Positions 1-12,182 of a stretch of DNA of 64,000 nt are shown here, piece after piece (position 1 is the first letter of the stretch; each line of letters starts with the position of its first letter). The position numbers and the translations under genes are program-made. Below the pieces are notes generated by a model. It saw nothing but the letters and a program-made list of their open reading frames with translations, ran no database searches and was not told the origin of the DNA. Origin of the DNA: Streptomyces sp. NBC_00443 (GTDB lineage Bacteria; Actinomycetota; Actinomycetes; Streptomycetales; Streptomycetaceae); assembly GCF_036014175.1 (NCBI RefSeq), contig NZ_CP107917.1:4340001-4404000 (forward strand), in the 5' to 3' direction.

Positions 1-36
1 CGGCGGTGCCTCTCCGTCGGTGGGAAAGTCTGTCAT
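1..36 (-). CDS. Possible 5' end of a gene leaving the left edge
   Basis: An ATG on the minus strand opens a frame of 12 codons (MTDFPTDGEAPP) that runs off the window edge. No clear ribosome binding site lies at the usual distance; a GGAG lies about 15 nt upstream. Too little is present to name a product. It would be divergent from the MerR-like gene. Confidence 0.25.
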   Translation of the reverse strand, partial: MTDFPTDGEAPP

Positions 37-163
37 GGCAGCACTACATCTCCATGCCTGTCGGCGCTAGGGTTGTGCCACGAGGCAGAGGGTGCTGAAC
101 CGTTCGGAGTACGGGTGCCGTGTCCGCCCGGGTCCCTCGCCGCGCCCCCGAAACGAAGGTGCC

Positions 164-502
164 ATGCCCGCCGAGAACGCCCCTGTCGCCGGGAACCTCG
201 ACGACGACGACTATCCCGCCTACACCATGGGGCGGGCCGCCGACGTTCTCGGCACCACTCCCGCCTTCCTGAGGGCCATCGGGGAGGCCGAGCTGATCAC
301 TCCCCTGCGTTCCGGAGGTGGTCACCGCCGGTACACACGACGCCAGTTGCGCATCGCCGCCCGCGCCCGCGAGCTCGTCGACCAGGGCACGCCCGTCGAG
401 GCGGCCTGCCGGATCATCTCCTTGGAGGACCGGCTGGCGGACGCCCTCCGGCTGAACCGGGACATGCGCCGGGAGCTGGACGAGCGCGGCCCAGATATCT
501 AG
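164..502 (+). CDS. MerR-family-like HTH transcriptional regulator (short)
   Basis: The 112-residue product has a MerR-type winged-helix segment: YTMGRAADVLGTTPAFLRAI followed by a wing region with GGGHRRYTRRQL, then a short helical tail (residues about 85-110) that would be the dimerisation helix. It lacks a C-terminal effector domain, so it is probably a ligand-independent DNA-binding protein. The ATG at 164 is chosen because GAAGGT lies 6 nt upstream; an in-frame ATG at 92 has no ribosome binding site. It lies upstream of the cold-shock gene but is separated by 231 nt. Similar short MerR proteins are common in Streptomyces; targets are unknown. Confidence 0.75.
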   Translation: MPAENAPVAGNLDDDDYPAYTMGRAADVLGTTPAFLRAIGEAELITPLRSGGGHRRYTRRQLRIAARARELVDQGTPVEAACRIISLEDRLADALRLNRDMRRELDERGPDI

Positions 503-733
503 TCCCGCCGATGCAGAAATACAGGTGGCCGCTGGAGGAGAATCAATGCTCGGCGCCGAAATCACACGGGTGCAAACGCCCGGGCTGTGTTAGCGTGATA
601 CCAGTTGCAGTTTTGGTTGCCAGAGATTTGTTTCTTTGCAGAGCTTTCCGGATCTTTCCGGAGGGGTGATCATCGCGGCGACTCGGACCCGTAAAGTGCG
701 GAGTCCGGCACTGCCCCCCAAGGGAGATTCAAT
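503..733 (+). promoter_or_regulatory. Gene-free leader of the cold-shock gene
   Basis: This 231-nt stretch carries no convincing gene. It is richer in T and A (around 585-650) than its surroundings, which suits a promoter and a long 5' untranslated leader of the kind found on cold-shock mRNAs. AAGGGAG ends about 7 nt before the ATG at 734 and is a good ribosome binding site. I cannot assign -35 and -10 boxes with confidence. Confidence 0.45.
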
Positions 734-937
734 ATGGCATCTGGCACCGTGAAGTGGTTCAACGCGGAAAAGGGCTTCGGCTTCATCGAGCAGGACGGCG
801 GCGGCGCTGACGTGTTCGCCCACTACTCGAACATCGCCACCAGCGGCTTCCGCGAGCTTCAGGAAGGCCAGAAGGTTACCTTCGACGTCACGCAGGGCCA
901 GAAGGGCCCGCAGGCCGAGAACATCGTTCCCGCCTGA
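734..937 (+). CDS. Cold-shock protein (CspA family)
   Basis: The 67-residue protein is a complete single cold-shock domain of standard length. RNP-1 is KGFGFI (residues 14-19) and RNP-2 is VFAHY (about 29-33), both nucleic-acid contact motifs in the family. The start GTVKWFN is typical. It should act as an RNA chaperone in the cytoplasm. It has a long A/T-richer leader and a very strong terminator 20 nt downstream, so it is probably a monocistronic, highly expressed gene. Confidence 0.97.
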   Translation: MASGTVKWFNAEKGFGFIEQDGGGADVFAHYSNIATSGFRELQEGQKVTFDVTQGQKGPQAENIVPA

Positions 938-957
938 CGCTGACGCGTACTACGTGG

Positions 958-1003
958 CTGGGGCCCGCGCTCTTGGGGTGCGGGCCCCAGCTCTTTGCTT
1001 TTC
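958..1003 (+). terminator. Rho-independent terminator of the cold-shock gene
   Basis: Arms CTGGGGCCCGC (958-968) and GCGGGCCCCAG (980-990) pair perfectly over 11 bp around an 11-nt loop and are followed by a T-rich tail (CTCTTTGCTTTT). Position 20 nt after the stop codon fits a terminator. Confidence 0.9.
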
Positions 1004-1108
1004 TTGACGTTCCTTGACGTTCCCGGATTGTCAACAGCCTCGGATTCACTGCCGAGAGGTCCGGATTTTCGAATTCCTTCGGCTCATTCTCGTGCCGTGG
1101 AGGCATCC

Positions 1109-1396
1109 ATGCGTTGCGTCATCGCCCGCTTCCCCTTCGACCTCACCAAGAGCGAGGTCGAACAGTCGATGAGCGGCATCACCCCCGAACCCGTCACCGG
1201 CGTGGCCGTGACCATCGGCCGCCGCGTCTACCCCGTGATGCAGGTCGGGGAAGTGATCACCAGGCAGAACCGCCGCGACTTCACCACGGGCGAGATGCGC
1301 CGGGCGCTGACCAGGCTCGGCTTCGTCTGCCACGACGCGCCGCCGGTCCCGCCGACCCGGGACGCGCCGGCTGACGAAGGTGCGCTCGGCTGGTGA
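1109..1396 (+). CDS. Small conserved Streptomyces protein, companion of cold-shock genes
   Basis: The 95-residue product starts MRCVIARFPFDLTKSEV and contains a central segment GVAVTIGRRVYPVMQVGEVITRQ... then a short helical part with RRALTRLGF. From memory it resembles the actinobacterial SCO5918-type family found near cold-shock genes; this is recognition, not a search result. The ATG at 1109 has GTGGAGG 6-11 nt upstream; an upstream in-frame ATG at 995 lies in the terminator tail and is unlikely. No catalytic motif or signal peptide is seen. Its place after the cold-shock gene suggests an RNA or cold-related role, which is inference only. Confidence 0.75.
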   Translation: MRCVIARFPFDLTKSEVEQSMSGITPEPVTGVAVTIGRRVYPVMQVGEVITRQNRRDFTTGEMRRALTRLGFVCHDAPPVPPTRDAPADEGALGW

Positions 1397-1450
1397 CGCC
1401 TCGCCTCCTGCCACGCCCCGACGCCGGTCGTCGGGCTAGGCTCCGGAGGC

Positions 1451-1855
1451 ATGACACACCCTGACGACCTGCTCGTCGCGATCGCCGCGATGGTGGAGTC
1501 GCGGCACAGCAGCCAGATGTCCCTGACCGTGGTGGTTCCGGGAGCGGTCATCACGGGCCGCTTGGCGCCGGAATCCCTGTGGAAGGAACGGGTGGCCGAA
1601 GTCCTGCGGGACTCCGAGCACCTGGGGCAGTTCGCCGCCGCGTTCACCCGGCGCCGAGGCAACCACGAGGCCGACCACCAGGACGGCGACGGCCGCGGGC
1701 CGGACCACGGTGACCGGCCCACGTACCTCCACTTCCACGTCGCCCGGATCCTCCAGGGCAGTTTCGGTATCCCCGACACGGGTGGCATGTACCGGGTCGC
1801 CCTGGAGGAAGTGAGCGCCTGGACCATCGGCGACATCGGCTACTCGGACCAGTAG
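1451..1855 (+). CDS. GvpU-like gas-vesicle accessory family protein (solitary)
   Basis: The 134-residue product resembles GvpU in layout: an N-terminal helix, a strand region LTVVVPGAVITGRL, a helix with VAEVLRD, then YLHFHVARI and a C-terminal strand segment VALEEVSAWTIGDIG. No other gvp genes lie in this window, so any gas-vesicle role is doubtful here. The ATG at 1451 has CCGGAGG just upstream. A His/Asp-rich stretch (HEADHQDGDGRGPDHGD, residues about 72-88) interrupts the fold and may be a loop. It converges on the galactanase gene with only 12 nt between stops. Confidence 0.6.
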   Translation: MTHPDDLLVAIAAMVESRHSSQMSLTVVVPGAVITGRLAPESLWKERVAEVLRDSEHLGQFAAAFTRRRGNHEADHQDGDGRGPDHGDRPTYLHFHVARILQGSFGIPDTGGMYRVALEEVSAWTIGDIGYSDQ

Positions 1856-1867
1856 GGCCCGGACGCC

Positions 1868-3922
1868 CTAGTCGGAGCCGGCGCCCGTCACCTCGGTCAC
1901 CTTCCACCGCTGATTGGCTCCGGAGTTCGCCAGCCACACGCCGACCCCGGCGCCGTCGTCGGTGGACTGCCCGGAGACGTCCGCGAGTCGGCCGGTGGCG
2001 GCGTTGACCAGGGTCCAGGTGCCGTCGCCCGTCGTCGACATGATCCACTGGGCGGCGCTGTCCCGGCGCCCCTCGTCCGGCTCGGCCACCAGGGCCCCGT
2101 CGCGAACGGCCAATCGCTTGCCCTCGCTCACCTCCGTGAAGGCGTACCGCTTGCGGTTGTCGGAGCCGCTGATCTGCTCCACCCGCCACTGCTGACCGCT
2201 GGGGTCGGCGGCGTCGGCGCTCTTGATGACCAGTCCGGTGCCGTTGTCGGCGATGGTGAGGTCCTTGCCGCTCTGAGCGCCGGTCAGCCGGTAGGTGTGG
2301 CCCTTCTTCAGTTCGGCCGCGTCCTTCGCGACGCCGGACACGCCCTTGACGAGGAACGACGTCACCGACTGGGCGGGCACGGTGACCGTGGCCCGCTCGC
2401 CGCTGACCCGGACCGCCTTCTGCCGCTCCAGCTTGCCGTCGGCGCTGGTCACCACCGGGGTGACGGTGGCTCGGGAGGAGACCCGGCCGAACTTCGACAG
2501 GTCGAGCGTGACCTCGCGTGCCTCGGTGGTGCTGTTGACGTGGACGACGGTGGCCGCGTCGCCCTTGCGGGAGACGGCCGCGGTGCTGGAGGTGTCGTTC
2601 GTCTTGATCAGCCGGTCGCCGGGCTTGATGTAGTGCGTGAAGTTCCGGGCGGTGTCGAACTTGGTGTTCGTGTAGATCGGGCAGGACTTGAGCGTGTCCT
2701 TCGACGTGCAGCTGAACGACAGCTGGATCTCGCCCCAGTTGCCGCCCTTCCCGGACTCGCCGCCCGGCTTCATGTTGTCGTAGTCCTCGACGGGCTGCCA
2801 GAACACCCAGGCGCGGGGCTCCAGTTCGCGCAGGTCGTCGACCATGCGCTGGGCGAGGCCCAGGCCGGGCCGCATGTCCGTGAAGCTCTGGCCGTCGCCC
2901 CAGTCGCCCTCGACCTCACTCATCCACAGCGGCTTGTCCGCGGCCTTGGCCAGGTCGCGGACCGTGGTGCGCTGGCCGGTGCCGTAGGTGTGGACGTTCA
3001 TCTGGCCGACGAGGTCGCGCACTTGCTGGGGGTAGGAGTTCCAGTTCGTGGCGAAGGTACCGGGGTTGGTCTCGTCCATCGCGGAGATCTCGGCGTGAGT
3101 GCGGGACTTGGCCAGGGTCGGGCCCAGTGCGCTGATCACCTTCTGCTGGAGTTCGGGACCGATGTGGGCGCCTTCCTGACGGCCGCCGACGGGCTCACCG
3201 TCCGGGCCGAGCTGGGTGCCCCAGTAGTTCGTGTTCGGCTCGTTGAACGGGTCCAGGGTGTCGACCTTGATGCCGTGCGCCTTCTCCAGCCGCTCGGTGG
3301 CGCCCACCAGGTACTCGGCGAAGTCGTCGACGGACTCGGTCTTGAGCTGGTCCTTGGCCGCGTCGAAGTTGCCGGAGACGTAGCCGCTCTCGGTCATGAA
3401 CCAGGGCGGCGAATTGCTGAACGTCTCCCAGTGGGTGATGTCCTTCTTGATGCGGTCGATCCACCAGCGCTGCGTCTTGTCGGCCTTGTTGTTCCAGTCG
3501 GCCGGGTCGTCGGCGTCCCACCAGTCGACGTCCTCGCGGGTGGTGCCCGCCGGGGCCTTCCACCAGCCCTGGACCGCGCCGCCGGCCCGCAGGTAGTCCT
3601 TGACGTCGGGGGCGTTGCCGCCGCCGATGTTGTAGCGGGCGATGTTCAGCGCGAGACCGTCCTCGCCGAAGAGGAGCCCCGCCAGCTTCTCGCGTATCGC
3701 GGGCGGGTAGTCGCCGGTCGCGTTGGCGAACCAGACCAGGCTGGTGCCCCAGCCCTCGAACTTCTCCTGCTTGTAGGAGGGGTCGGGCACGACGGTGACC
3801 GCGGCGGTGGCGGTCGTCTCCGCGTGCGCGGCCGGCAGCGCGGTGGCGGCCAGCACGGTCCCGGTCGCGAGGGCCGTGATGCCGACCCCCAGGAGCCTTC
3901 TCTTACGGATGCGGTGTGCCAT
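1868..3922 (-). CDS. Secreted GH30-type endo-beta-1,6-galactanase with ricin-type lectin domain
   Basis: The 684-residue protein has a Sec signal peptide ending near AHA (residue 34), a (beta/alpha)8 catalytic domain with acid/base Glu in DPFNEPN (E228) and the likely nucleophile in WMSEVEG (E336), a beta-sandwich of about residues 430-530, and a C-terminal ricin B-type repeat region (about 540-680) with QQW and NQRWK motifs. These features match actinobacterial GH30 endo-beta-1,6-galactanases that degrade arabinogalactan side chains. It is transcribed divergently from a LacI-type gene with a perfect palindrome between them, so induction by a galacto-oligosaccharide is likely. Exact substrate is inferred from family resemblance. 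Confidence 0.88.
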   Translation of the reverse strand: MAHRIRKRRLLGVGITALATGTVLAATALPAAHAETTATAAVTVVPDPSYKQEKFEGWGTSLVWFANATGDYPPAIREKLAGLLFGEDGLALNIARYNIGGGNAPDVKDYLRAGGAVQGWWKAPAGTTREDVDWWDADDPADWNNKADKTQRWWIDRIKKDITHWETFSNSPPWFMTESGYVSGNFDAAKDQLKTESVDDFAEYLVGATERLEKAHGIKVDTLDPFNEPNTNYWGTQLGPDGEPVGGRQEGAHIGPELQQKVISALGPTLAKSRTHAEISAMDETNPGTFATNWNSYPQQVRDLVGQMNVHTYGTGQRTTVRDLAKAADKPLWMSEVEGDWGDGQSFTDMRPGLGLAQRMVDDLRELEPRAWVFWQPVEDYDNMKPGGESGKGGNWGEIQLSFSCTSKDTLKSCPIYTNTKFDTARNFTHYIKPGDRLIKTNDTSSTAAVSRKGDAATVVHVNSTTEAREVTLDLSKFGRVSSRATVTPVVTSADGKLERQKAVRVSGERATVTVPAQSVTSFLVKGVSGVAKDAAELKKGHTYRLTGAQSGKDLTIADNGTGLVIKSADAADPSGQQWRVEQISGSDNRKRYAFTEVSEGKRLAVRDGALVAEPDEGRRDSAAQWIMSTTGDGTWTLVNAATGRLADVSGQSTDDGAGVGVWLANSGANQRWKVTEVTGAGSD

Positions 3923-3988
3923 GTCGAGTACTCCAGCGAGGTTCGGTTCGGTGCGTTTCGGCGGGTTCTCGTATGATTTCTGCTCGGA

Positions 3989-4004
3989 ATGTTTACGTAA
4001 ACAT
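3989..4004. promoter_or_regulatory. Palindromic LacI-family operator
   Basis: ATGTTTACGTAAACAT is a perfect 16-bp palindrome with the central CG expected for LacI/GalR operators. It sits between the divergent galactanase and LacI-type genes, 67 bp from the galactanase start, so it probably represses both. Confidence 0.8.
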
Positions 4005-4105
4005 ACGTTGGCGGGATGTCTACACTGTCCGAATCTCAGGGGTCAAGGAGTCGTCCGGGACCGAAAGTTGCGCAGCCCGGCGACCTAGGGGACAAGGTGG
4101 GCAAG

Positions 4106-5182
4106 ATGGGCACAGCGGACGGTGACGACACCGCGGCGGGGACGAGGAAGCGTGCCGCCCGCCCCCGTCAGGGCGCCTCCATGGCCGACGTCGCGCGCCT
4201 CGCCGGGGTCTCCTCCCAGACAGTCTCCCGTGTCTCCAACGGCTTCCCGGGCGTGAACGAGGAGACCCGGCAGCAGGTCCTGGCCGCGATGCGGGAACTG
4301 GGCTACCGGCCCAACAGCGCCGCACGGGCCCTTAGGCGCGGCGAGTTCCGCACCCTCGGCGTGATCACCTTCTCCCTCTCCACCATGGGGAACATCCGCA
4401 CCCTGGAGGCGATCGCGACCTCCGCCGCCCAGCACGGTTACGCCGTCACGCTGCTGCCGGTCGCCGTCCCCACCCAGGACGAGGTCAACGGCGCCTTCTC
4501 CCGCCTCGGCGAACTCGCCGTGGACGCGGTCATCGTCATCATGGAGATCCATCTGCTCGACGCGGCTACGGTCTCCCTTCCGCCCGGCGTCCAGGTCGTG
4601 GTCGCCGACTCGGACGCCGGCGACCGCTACACCGTCGTAGACACCGACCAGGCGGGCGGCGCCCGCGACGCCGTACGGCATCTGCTGGACCTCGGCCATG
4701 ACACGGTCTGGCACCTCGCCGGGCCGGAGGGCTCCTTCGCGGCGCAGCGCCGTGCCAACGCGTGGCGCGGCGCCCTCATGGAGGCGGGCGCGGCCCCACC
4801 GCCCCTGGTGCGCGGCGACTGGTCGGCGGAGTCCGGCTACCGGGCCGGTCTGCGGCTCGCCGAACAGCCGCACTGCACGGCGGTGTTCGCGGCCAACGAC
4901 CAGATGGCGCTGGGCCTGCTGCGTGCCCTGCACGAACGCGGCCGGAAGGTCCCCGACGACGTCAGCGTGATCGGCTTCGACGACATCCCCGAGTCCGCGT
5001 CCTTCCTGCCCCCGCTCACCACCATCCACCAGGACTTCGCCGAGGTGGGCCGCCTCTGCGTCGAGGGCGTCCTGAGCAAGCTGCGGCACGGCGGCCCCGA
5101 CCACGGCACGACGCTCGTCCCGACCCGGCTCGTGGGGCGGCGGAGCACGGCGCCGCCACCGAAGGGAATTGTTCGCGGCTGA
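4106..5182 (+). CDS. LacI/GalR-family transcriptional regulator
   Basis: The product has the LacI HTH (MADVARLAGVSSQTVSRVSNG) followed by the hinge helix PNSAARALRRG and a periplasmic-binding-protein-like effector domain with the usual VIGFDDIPES and LTTIHQDF segments near the C-terminus. Start choice is uncertain: ATG 4106 is preceded by AAGGTGGG, GTG 4097 by AGGGGA, and an ATG at 4016 also lies in frame; all precede the HTH, so only a basic tail varies. It faces the GH30 galactanase gene and the operator at 3989-4004, and most likely represses that gene until a sugar ligand binds. Confidence 0.92.
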   Translation: MGTADGDDTAAGTRKRAARPRQGASMADVARLAGVSSQTVSRVSNGFPGVNEETRQQVLAAMRELGYRPNSAARALRRGEFRTLGVITFSLSTMGNIRTLEAIATSAAQHGYAVTLLPVAVPTQDEVNGAFSRLGELAVDAVIVIMEIHLLDAATVSLPPGVQVVVADSDAGDRYTVVDTDQAGGARDAVRHLLDLGHDTVWHLAGPEGSFAAQRRANAWRGALMEAGAAPPPLVRGDWSAESGYRAGLRLAEQPHCTAVFAANDQMALGLLRALHERGRKVPDDVSVIGFDDIPESASFLPPLTTIHQDFAEVGRLCVEGVLSKLRHGGPDHGTTLVPTRLVGRRSTAPPPKGIVRG

Positions 5183-5283
5183 GTGCGGGGTGACCGAACA
5201 ATCCGTGCCCGCGTTGGACTGGTCCCACGGCGCCGGGATCCGGCCCGTGCAGACGGGATCAGCGCACGGAGAGAGGTCGTTCG

Positions 5284-6219
5284 ATGGGCAAGAGGGGGAG
5301 CGTCGCCGTGGTGGCCGCCGCCGGGCTGGTACTGGCTCTCGGCGGGTGCGGGGGCGGGACGGACGAGGGCGGGACCGACGACGCGCCGGGGACCTCGGGC
5401 AAGGGGTCGGCCGCACCGACGCCGGCAAAGTCACCGTCCGGGCAGCTGGTCAAGTGGGCCGGCGGTATGTGTGAGTCGACTGCCGCGTTCAAGGACCTGC
5501 GGGCCGACAGCGCCGCCGACCTGAAGGAGATGCGGGACTCGGACGCCCAGGGCGACCTGGTCGCCAGAGCCCGCGCGATCGGCTACCTCACCAGCACGCC
5601 GTCGGCGGTGGAGGACGTGGAGCGCGGCCTGGCGGACCTCGGCCCGTCCGGTGTCCCCGCGGCCGACCGGTTGCGCGACGCCTGGCTGAAGAAGGTGCGG
5701 GGCGTCGTGGCCGAACTCGACGGGGTGTCCCCGAACCCGGCCGCCGGTGACGCCGAGGGCAGTGCCGCGGACATCGACAAGCTCGTGCAGTCCCTCACCT
5801 CTCCCCAGCCGGACCTGCCCGCGCTGACCAGGAAGGACGCGCGACTCGCGGCCGCCCACGAGCGGGCGGAGCAGTGCGCCCCGGGCTGGAAGCCCGACGG
5901 CCCGGCCGAGGACACCGCCTCACCGGCACCCGACCCCGACGGCCCGCTCCCCAAGGCGGCCGACGGCAGGAACTACGGCGCCTGCTCGGACGGCGCCTGC
6001 GAGGTCCTGGTGACCTCCACGGCGGACATCACGGCGAACGACGTCCAGGTGCATGTCTCCCTGGGCGACGACTACGTCACCTTCCAGACGGCGGGCACCT
6101 TGATGCAGCTCGGCGGCGCGGGCGGCGAGGCCGGCTTCGGCGACCGGCTGAAGGCGACCGTCGTCGCACACAACAAGGACGGCGCCGTACTGAAGTTCAC
6201 GACCGTTCCTAATCAGTGA
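5284..6219 (+). CDS. Lipoprotein of unknown function
   Basis: The 311-residue product has a lipoprotein signal peptide with lipobox LGGC (Cys near residue 22) followed by a Gly/Asp/Thr-rich linker, then a helical domain (about 55-200) and a Pro-rich linker leading to a C-terminal beta-rich domain (about 225-311) with two cysteines in GACSDGACEVLV. I do not recognise the helical domain. The start at 5284 is preceded by GGAGAG. The last codons overlap the end of the convergent tnpB gene, so the C-terminus may have been rewritten when that element inserted. Confidence 0.75.
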   Translation: MGKRGSVAVVAAAGLVLALGGCGGGTDEGGTDDAPGTSGKGSAAPTPAKSPSGQLVKWAGGMCESTAAFKDLRADSAADLKEMRDSDAQGDLVARARAIGYLTSTPSAVEDVERGLADLGPSGVPAADRLRDAWLKKVRGVVAELDGVSPNPAAGDAEGSAADIDKLVQSLTSPQPDLPALTRKDARLAAAHERAEQCAPGWKPDGPAEDTASPAPDPDGPLPKAADGRNYGACSDGACEVLVTSTADITANDVQVHVSLGDDYVTFQTAGTLMQLGGAGGEAGFGDRLKATVVAHNKDGAVLKFTTVPNQ

Positions 6220-7940
6220 GCAGGGGTGAGTGTTGTACCCATACCTGGTCACTGCGGACATCCCGAACGGTTTTGGGTGTCCTGGTCGCCCGCGTACTCG
6301 CCGCGTCCGGCGGCACGGATCGTGTCCGTGGTCCGGGAACGTGGGGGCGGGGTCCCTCACGCCCAGGGGCACACCGGTCGGCCTGGACGGTCCGATGCCC
6401 GTGCACATCGCTCTGGTGTGCACGGGGCGGTGTCGTCCGTCGCCGGATCGGGTGCCCTTGGGCGCGTCGTCCGATCGCGATGCTCGCCGCATCGTGCCGG
6501 GTGGGCTTACGGGCGGGGCCGGCCATCGGCTTTTGCCAGTGCTGGGCGCCCCACTTACTGGTGTAGGCCGGGTCCACGGCGATGACCGCGATACCTGTGG
6601 CGTCGGCCATGGAGGTCAGCCGGGCGCGGAGCTTGCCGGTCGGCATGCCGGAGATCAACTGCCGGAATCGGCGCTTGCGCCCGTGCTTCTCTCTGGTTTT
6701 CTCGGCCTGGAAGTCGAGGTCTTCGACCGCGATGGCCTTGACGCGGCAGCTCTTGGCCCAGTTCAGCAGCCGCGTGAGAGCGTGCCGTACCTGGGCATCG
6801 CGGTGCTGGGCGTTGCCGGACAGGTCATAGAAGAACCGGCGCGGACGGCCGATCGGGTTGCCGTGAGTGTCCAGGCGCCATGCGGCGAGGTGGTCGGCAT
6901 TGGTGTCCACGCCGATCACGCCATCGGCGAGGGCGGCTTTGAGTGGGATGGCCTTGGTGGGTGGGATCTGCCAGGAGGCGTCCACGTACCAGCGCCCGCG
7001 CCCCGTGTCGTAGTGGATGCGGTAGGCCACGGCCCGGTTGGCCTCCACACGGTCGGCCCACTCCTGCCCCCGGTGAGGGAACCGCACCTGCGCGGCGAGT
7101 ACGTACCGGCCATGCCCGGCGTTCGCCAGGCCGGCAAACGGGGCCGGGAGCTTGATCGACACGTCGCCCTCGGGCGTGATGCGGATCGTCTCGTTGCCGA
7201 ACCTTTTCCCCGACTCCCCGTCCGCCTGGAGGAACCAGCGCCCGGCCTCCCACCGCTCACGCCACTCGGCCTCGCTGAGCTGCGCCTTGTCGAGGTGGTG
7301 GCGGGTGCCCAGCAGGCGTTTGCCGCCGCGTGCTACACGGACGCGTCCGGCCTCGCGGTCTGCGCGAACCTGCTCCAGCCGGTCTTCGAGTACATGCAGG
7401 CGGCGTGTCTTGTGGAACCATTCGTGCGCCGACCGGTAGCCGCCCGGGGAACGCTTGGTTCCTTTCTCGCCGACCGGCAGGGAAAGCCGGTGCCGAAGCG
7501 TCCTGACGCCCGCTTCGAGGGAATGGATGTGCGCCAACTGCCCACGCCGGGCGAGTGCCCACTGATCGTGCGTGGCCTTGGTGATGCTGCCCGCCCACCT
7601 GGACGACGAGACGCCCGTCAGGTCCCGCTTGCGGGCCGCCCACGTCTCGGCGGAGTGCTCCAGGCCGTCAGCGCAACGCGCTTTGAGGTCCTTCGAGGCC
7701 AGCGAGCCCAGGTGCGTACCCACCAGGCAAAGAACCTTCTCATCCTCGGGCGTGAGACCCCCCAGCCGGGTACGGACCGATACACCACAAGGGCCGAGAG
7801 CGACGAACGGCACCGCCACCTCACGCAGCCCGCCCATTCCCTACACCCCCGCCCGCCCGATGCCGTAGAACCCTCACCGCACCAAACGAGCCATTTCCGT
7901 ACAGGTCACGCATTCGATGCAAGAACTTCCGTTCCACCCT
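6200..7940 (-). mobile_element. tnpB-only IS200/IS605-type (IS1341-like) element, ends not resolved
   Basis: The only mobile-element gene here is tnpB, with no tnpA beside it. The right end probably falls near 6205-6215 because the tnpB stop codon lies inside the last codons of the lipoprotein gene. The left end lies somewhere between the tnpB start and the convergent WD40 gene region at about 8000. IS605-type elements have no terminal inverted repeats or target duplication, so I could not fix the ends by eye. A guide (omega/re) RNA is expected over the tnpB 3' end and right end by analogy. Confidence 0.45.
6209..7837 (-). CDS. tnpB: TnpB-family RNA-guided nuclease, zinc-ribbon-less Streptomyces type
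   Basis: The 542-residue product has the RuvC-like core of TnpB: motif I GVIGVDTNADH (D311), motif II AIAVEDLDF (E372) and motif III TRHDAASIAIGRR (D449). All three acidic residues are present, so it could be catalytically active. Between motifs II and III, where classical TnpB has a CxxC zinc ribbon, it reads DPAYTSKWGAQHW without cysteines. The C-terminal 80 residues are basic and Pro/Arg-rich. The ATG at 7837 is the longest choice; the true start may lie a few codons inside. TnpB proteins cut DNA under guidance of an RNA derived from the element end. Confidence 0.85.
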   Translation of the reverse strand: MGGLREVAVPFVALGPCGVSVRTRLGGLTPEDEKVLCLVGTHLGSLASKDLKARCADGLEHSAETWAARKRDLTGVSSSRWAGSITKATHDQWALARRGQLAHIHSLEAGVRTLRHRLSLPVGEKGTKRSPGGYRSAHEWFHKTRRLHVLEDRLEQVRADREAGRVRVARGGKRLLGTRHHLDKAQLSEAEWRERWEAGRWFLQADGESGKRFGNETIRITPEGDVSIKLPAPFAGLANAGHGRYVLAAQVRFPHRGQEWADRVEANRAVAYRIHYDTGRGRWYVDASWQIPPTKAIPLKAALADGVIGVDTNADHLAAWRLDTHGNPIGRPRRFFYDLSGNAQHRDAQVRHALTRLLNWAKSCRVKAIAVEDLDFQAEKTREKHGRKRRFRQLISGMPTGKLRARLTSMADATGIAVIAVDPAYTSKWGAQHWQKPMAGPARKPTRHDAASIAIGRRAQGHPIRRRTTPPRAHQSDVHGHRTVQADRCAPGREGPRPHVPGPRTRSVPPDAASTRATRTPKTVRDVRSDQVWVQHSPLLTD

Positions 7941-8013
7941 GAGTCCGCGCGCCGCAGCAGCACTCACTCATGCACGCCCCTGAGCACGCCCCCCTGAGCC
8001 GCCCTGACCGCGT

Positions 8014-11898
<3,885 letters not shown>

Positions 11899-12182
11899 GT
11901 GGCCCGCCCTCCCCTTCGGTCACCCTCGATCGACTCTCCGTCATATCGCCGGTCGGGGCACGGGCGTTCACCCGATCCTCACGCTTCCTCCAGGCCACTC
12001 GGTTCGGTTCACGCCTCCTGTTTTGTTCGGTGCCGGGGGTGGGCCTGCCGAACAACCCCGCACGGCGGTCGACTGATCGTGGGACGTGGCCAGGACGGCC
12101 ATGGCGCGGTCCGAGCCCCGCAAGGGGGGAGGGCTCGGCCCGCCGCTCCCTTCACCCGTACCCGACCCGCTGAAGGGGAGTC

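Noticed and set aside
1425..1441. CCCGACG...CGTCGGG hairpin before the GvpU-like gene
   Set aside because: Short stem without T tract that overlaps the ribosome-binding region; too weak to call a terminator.
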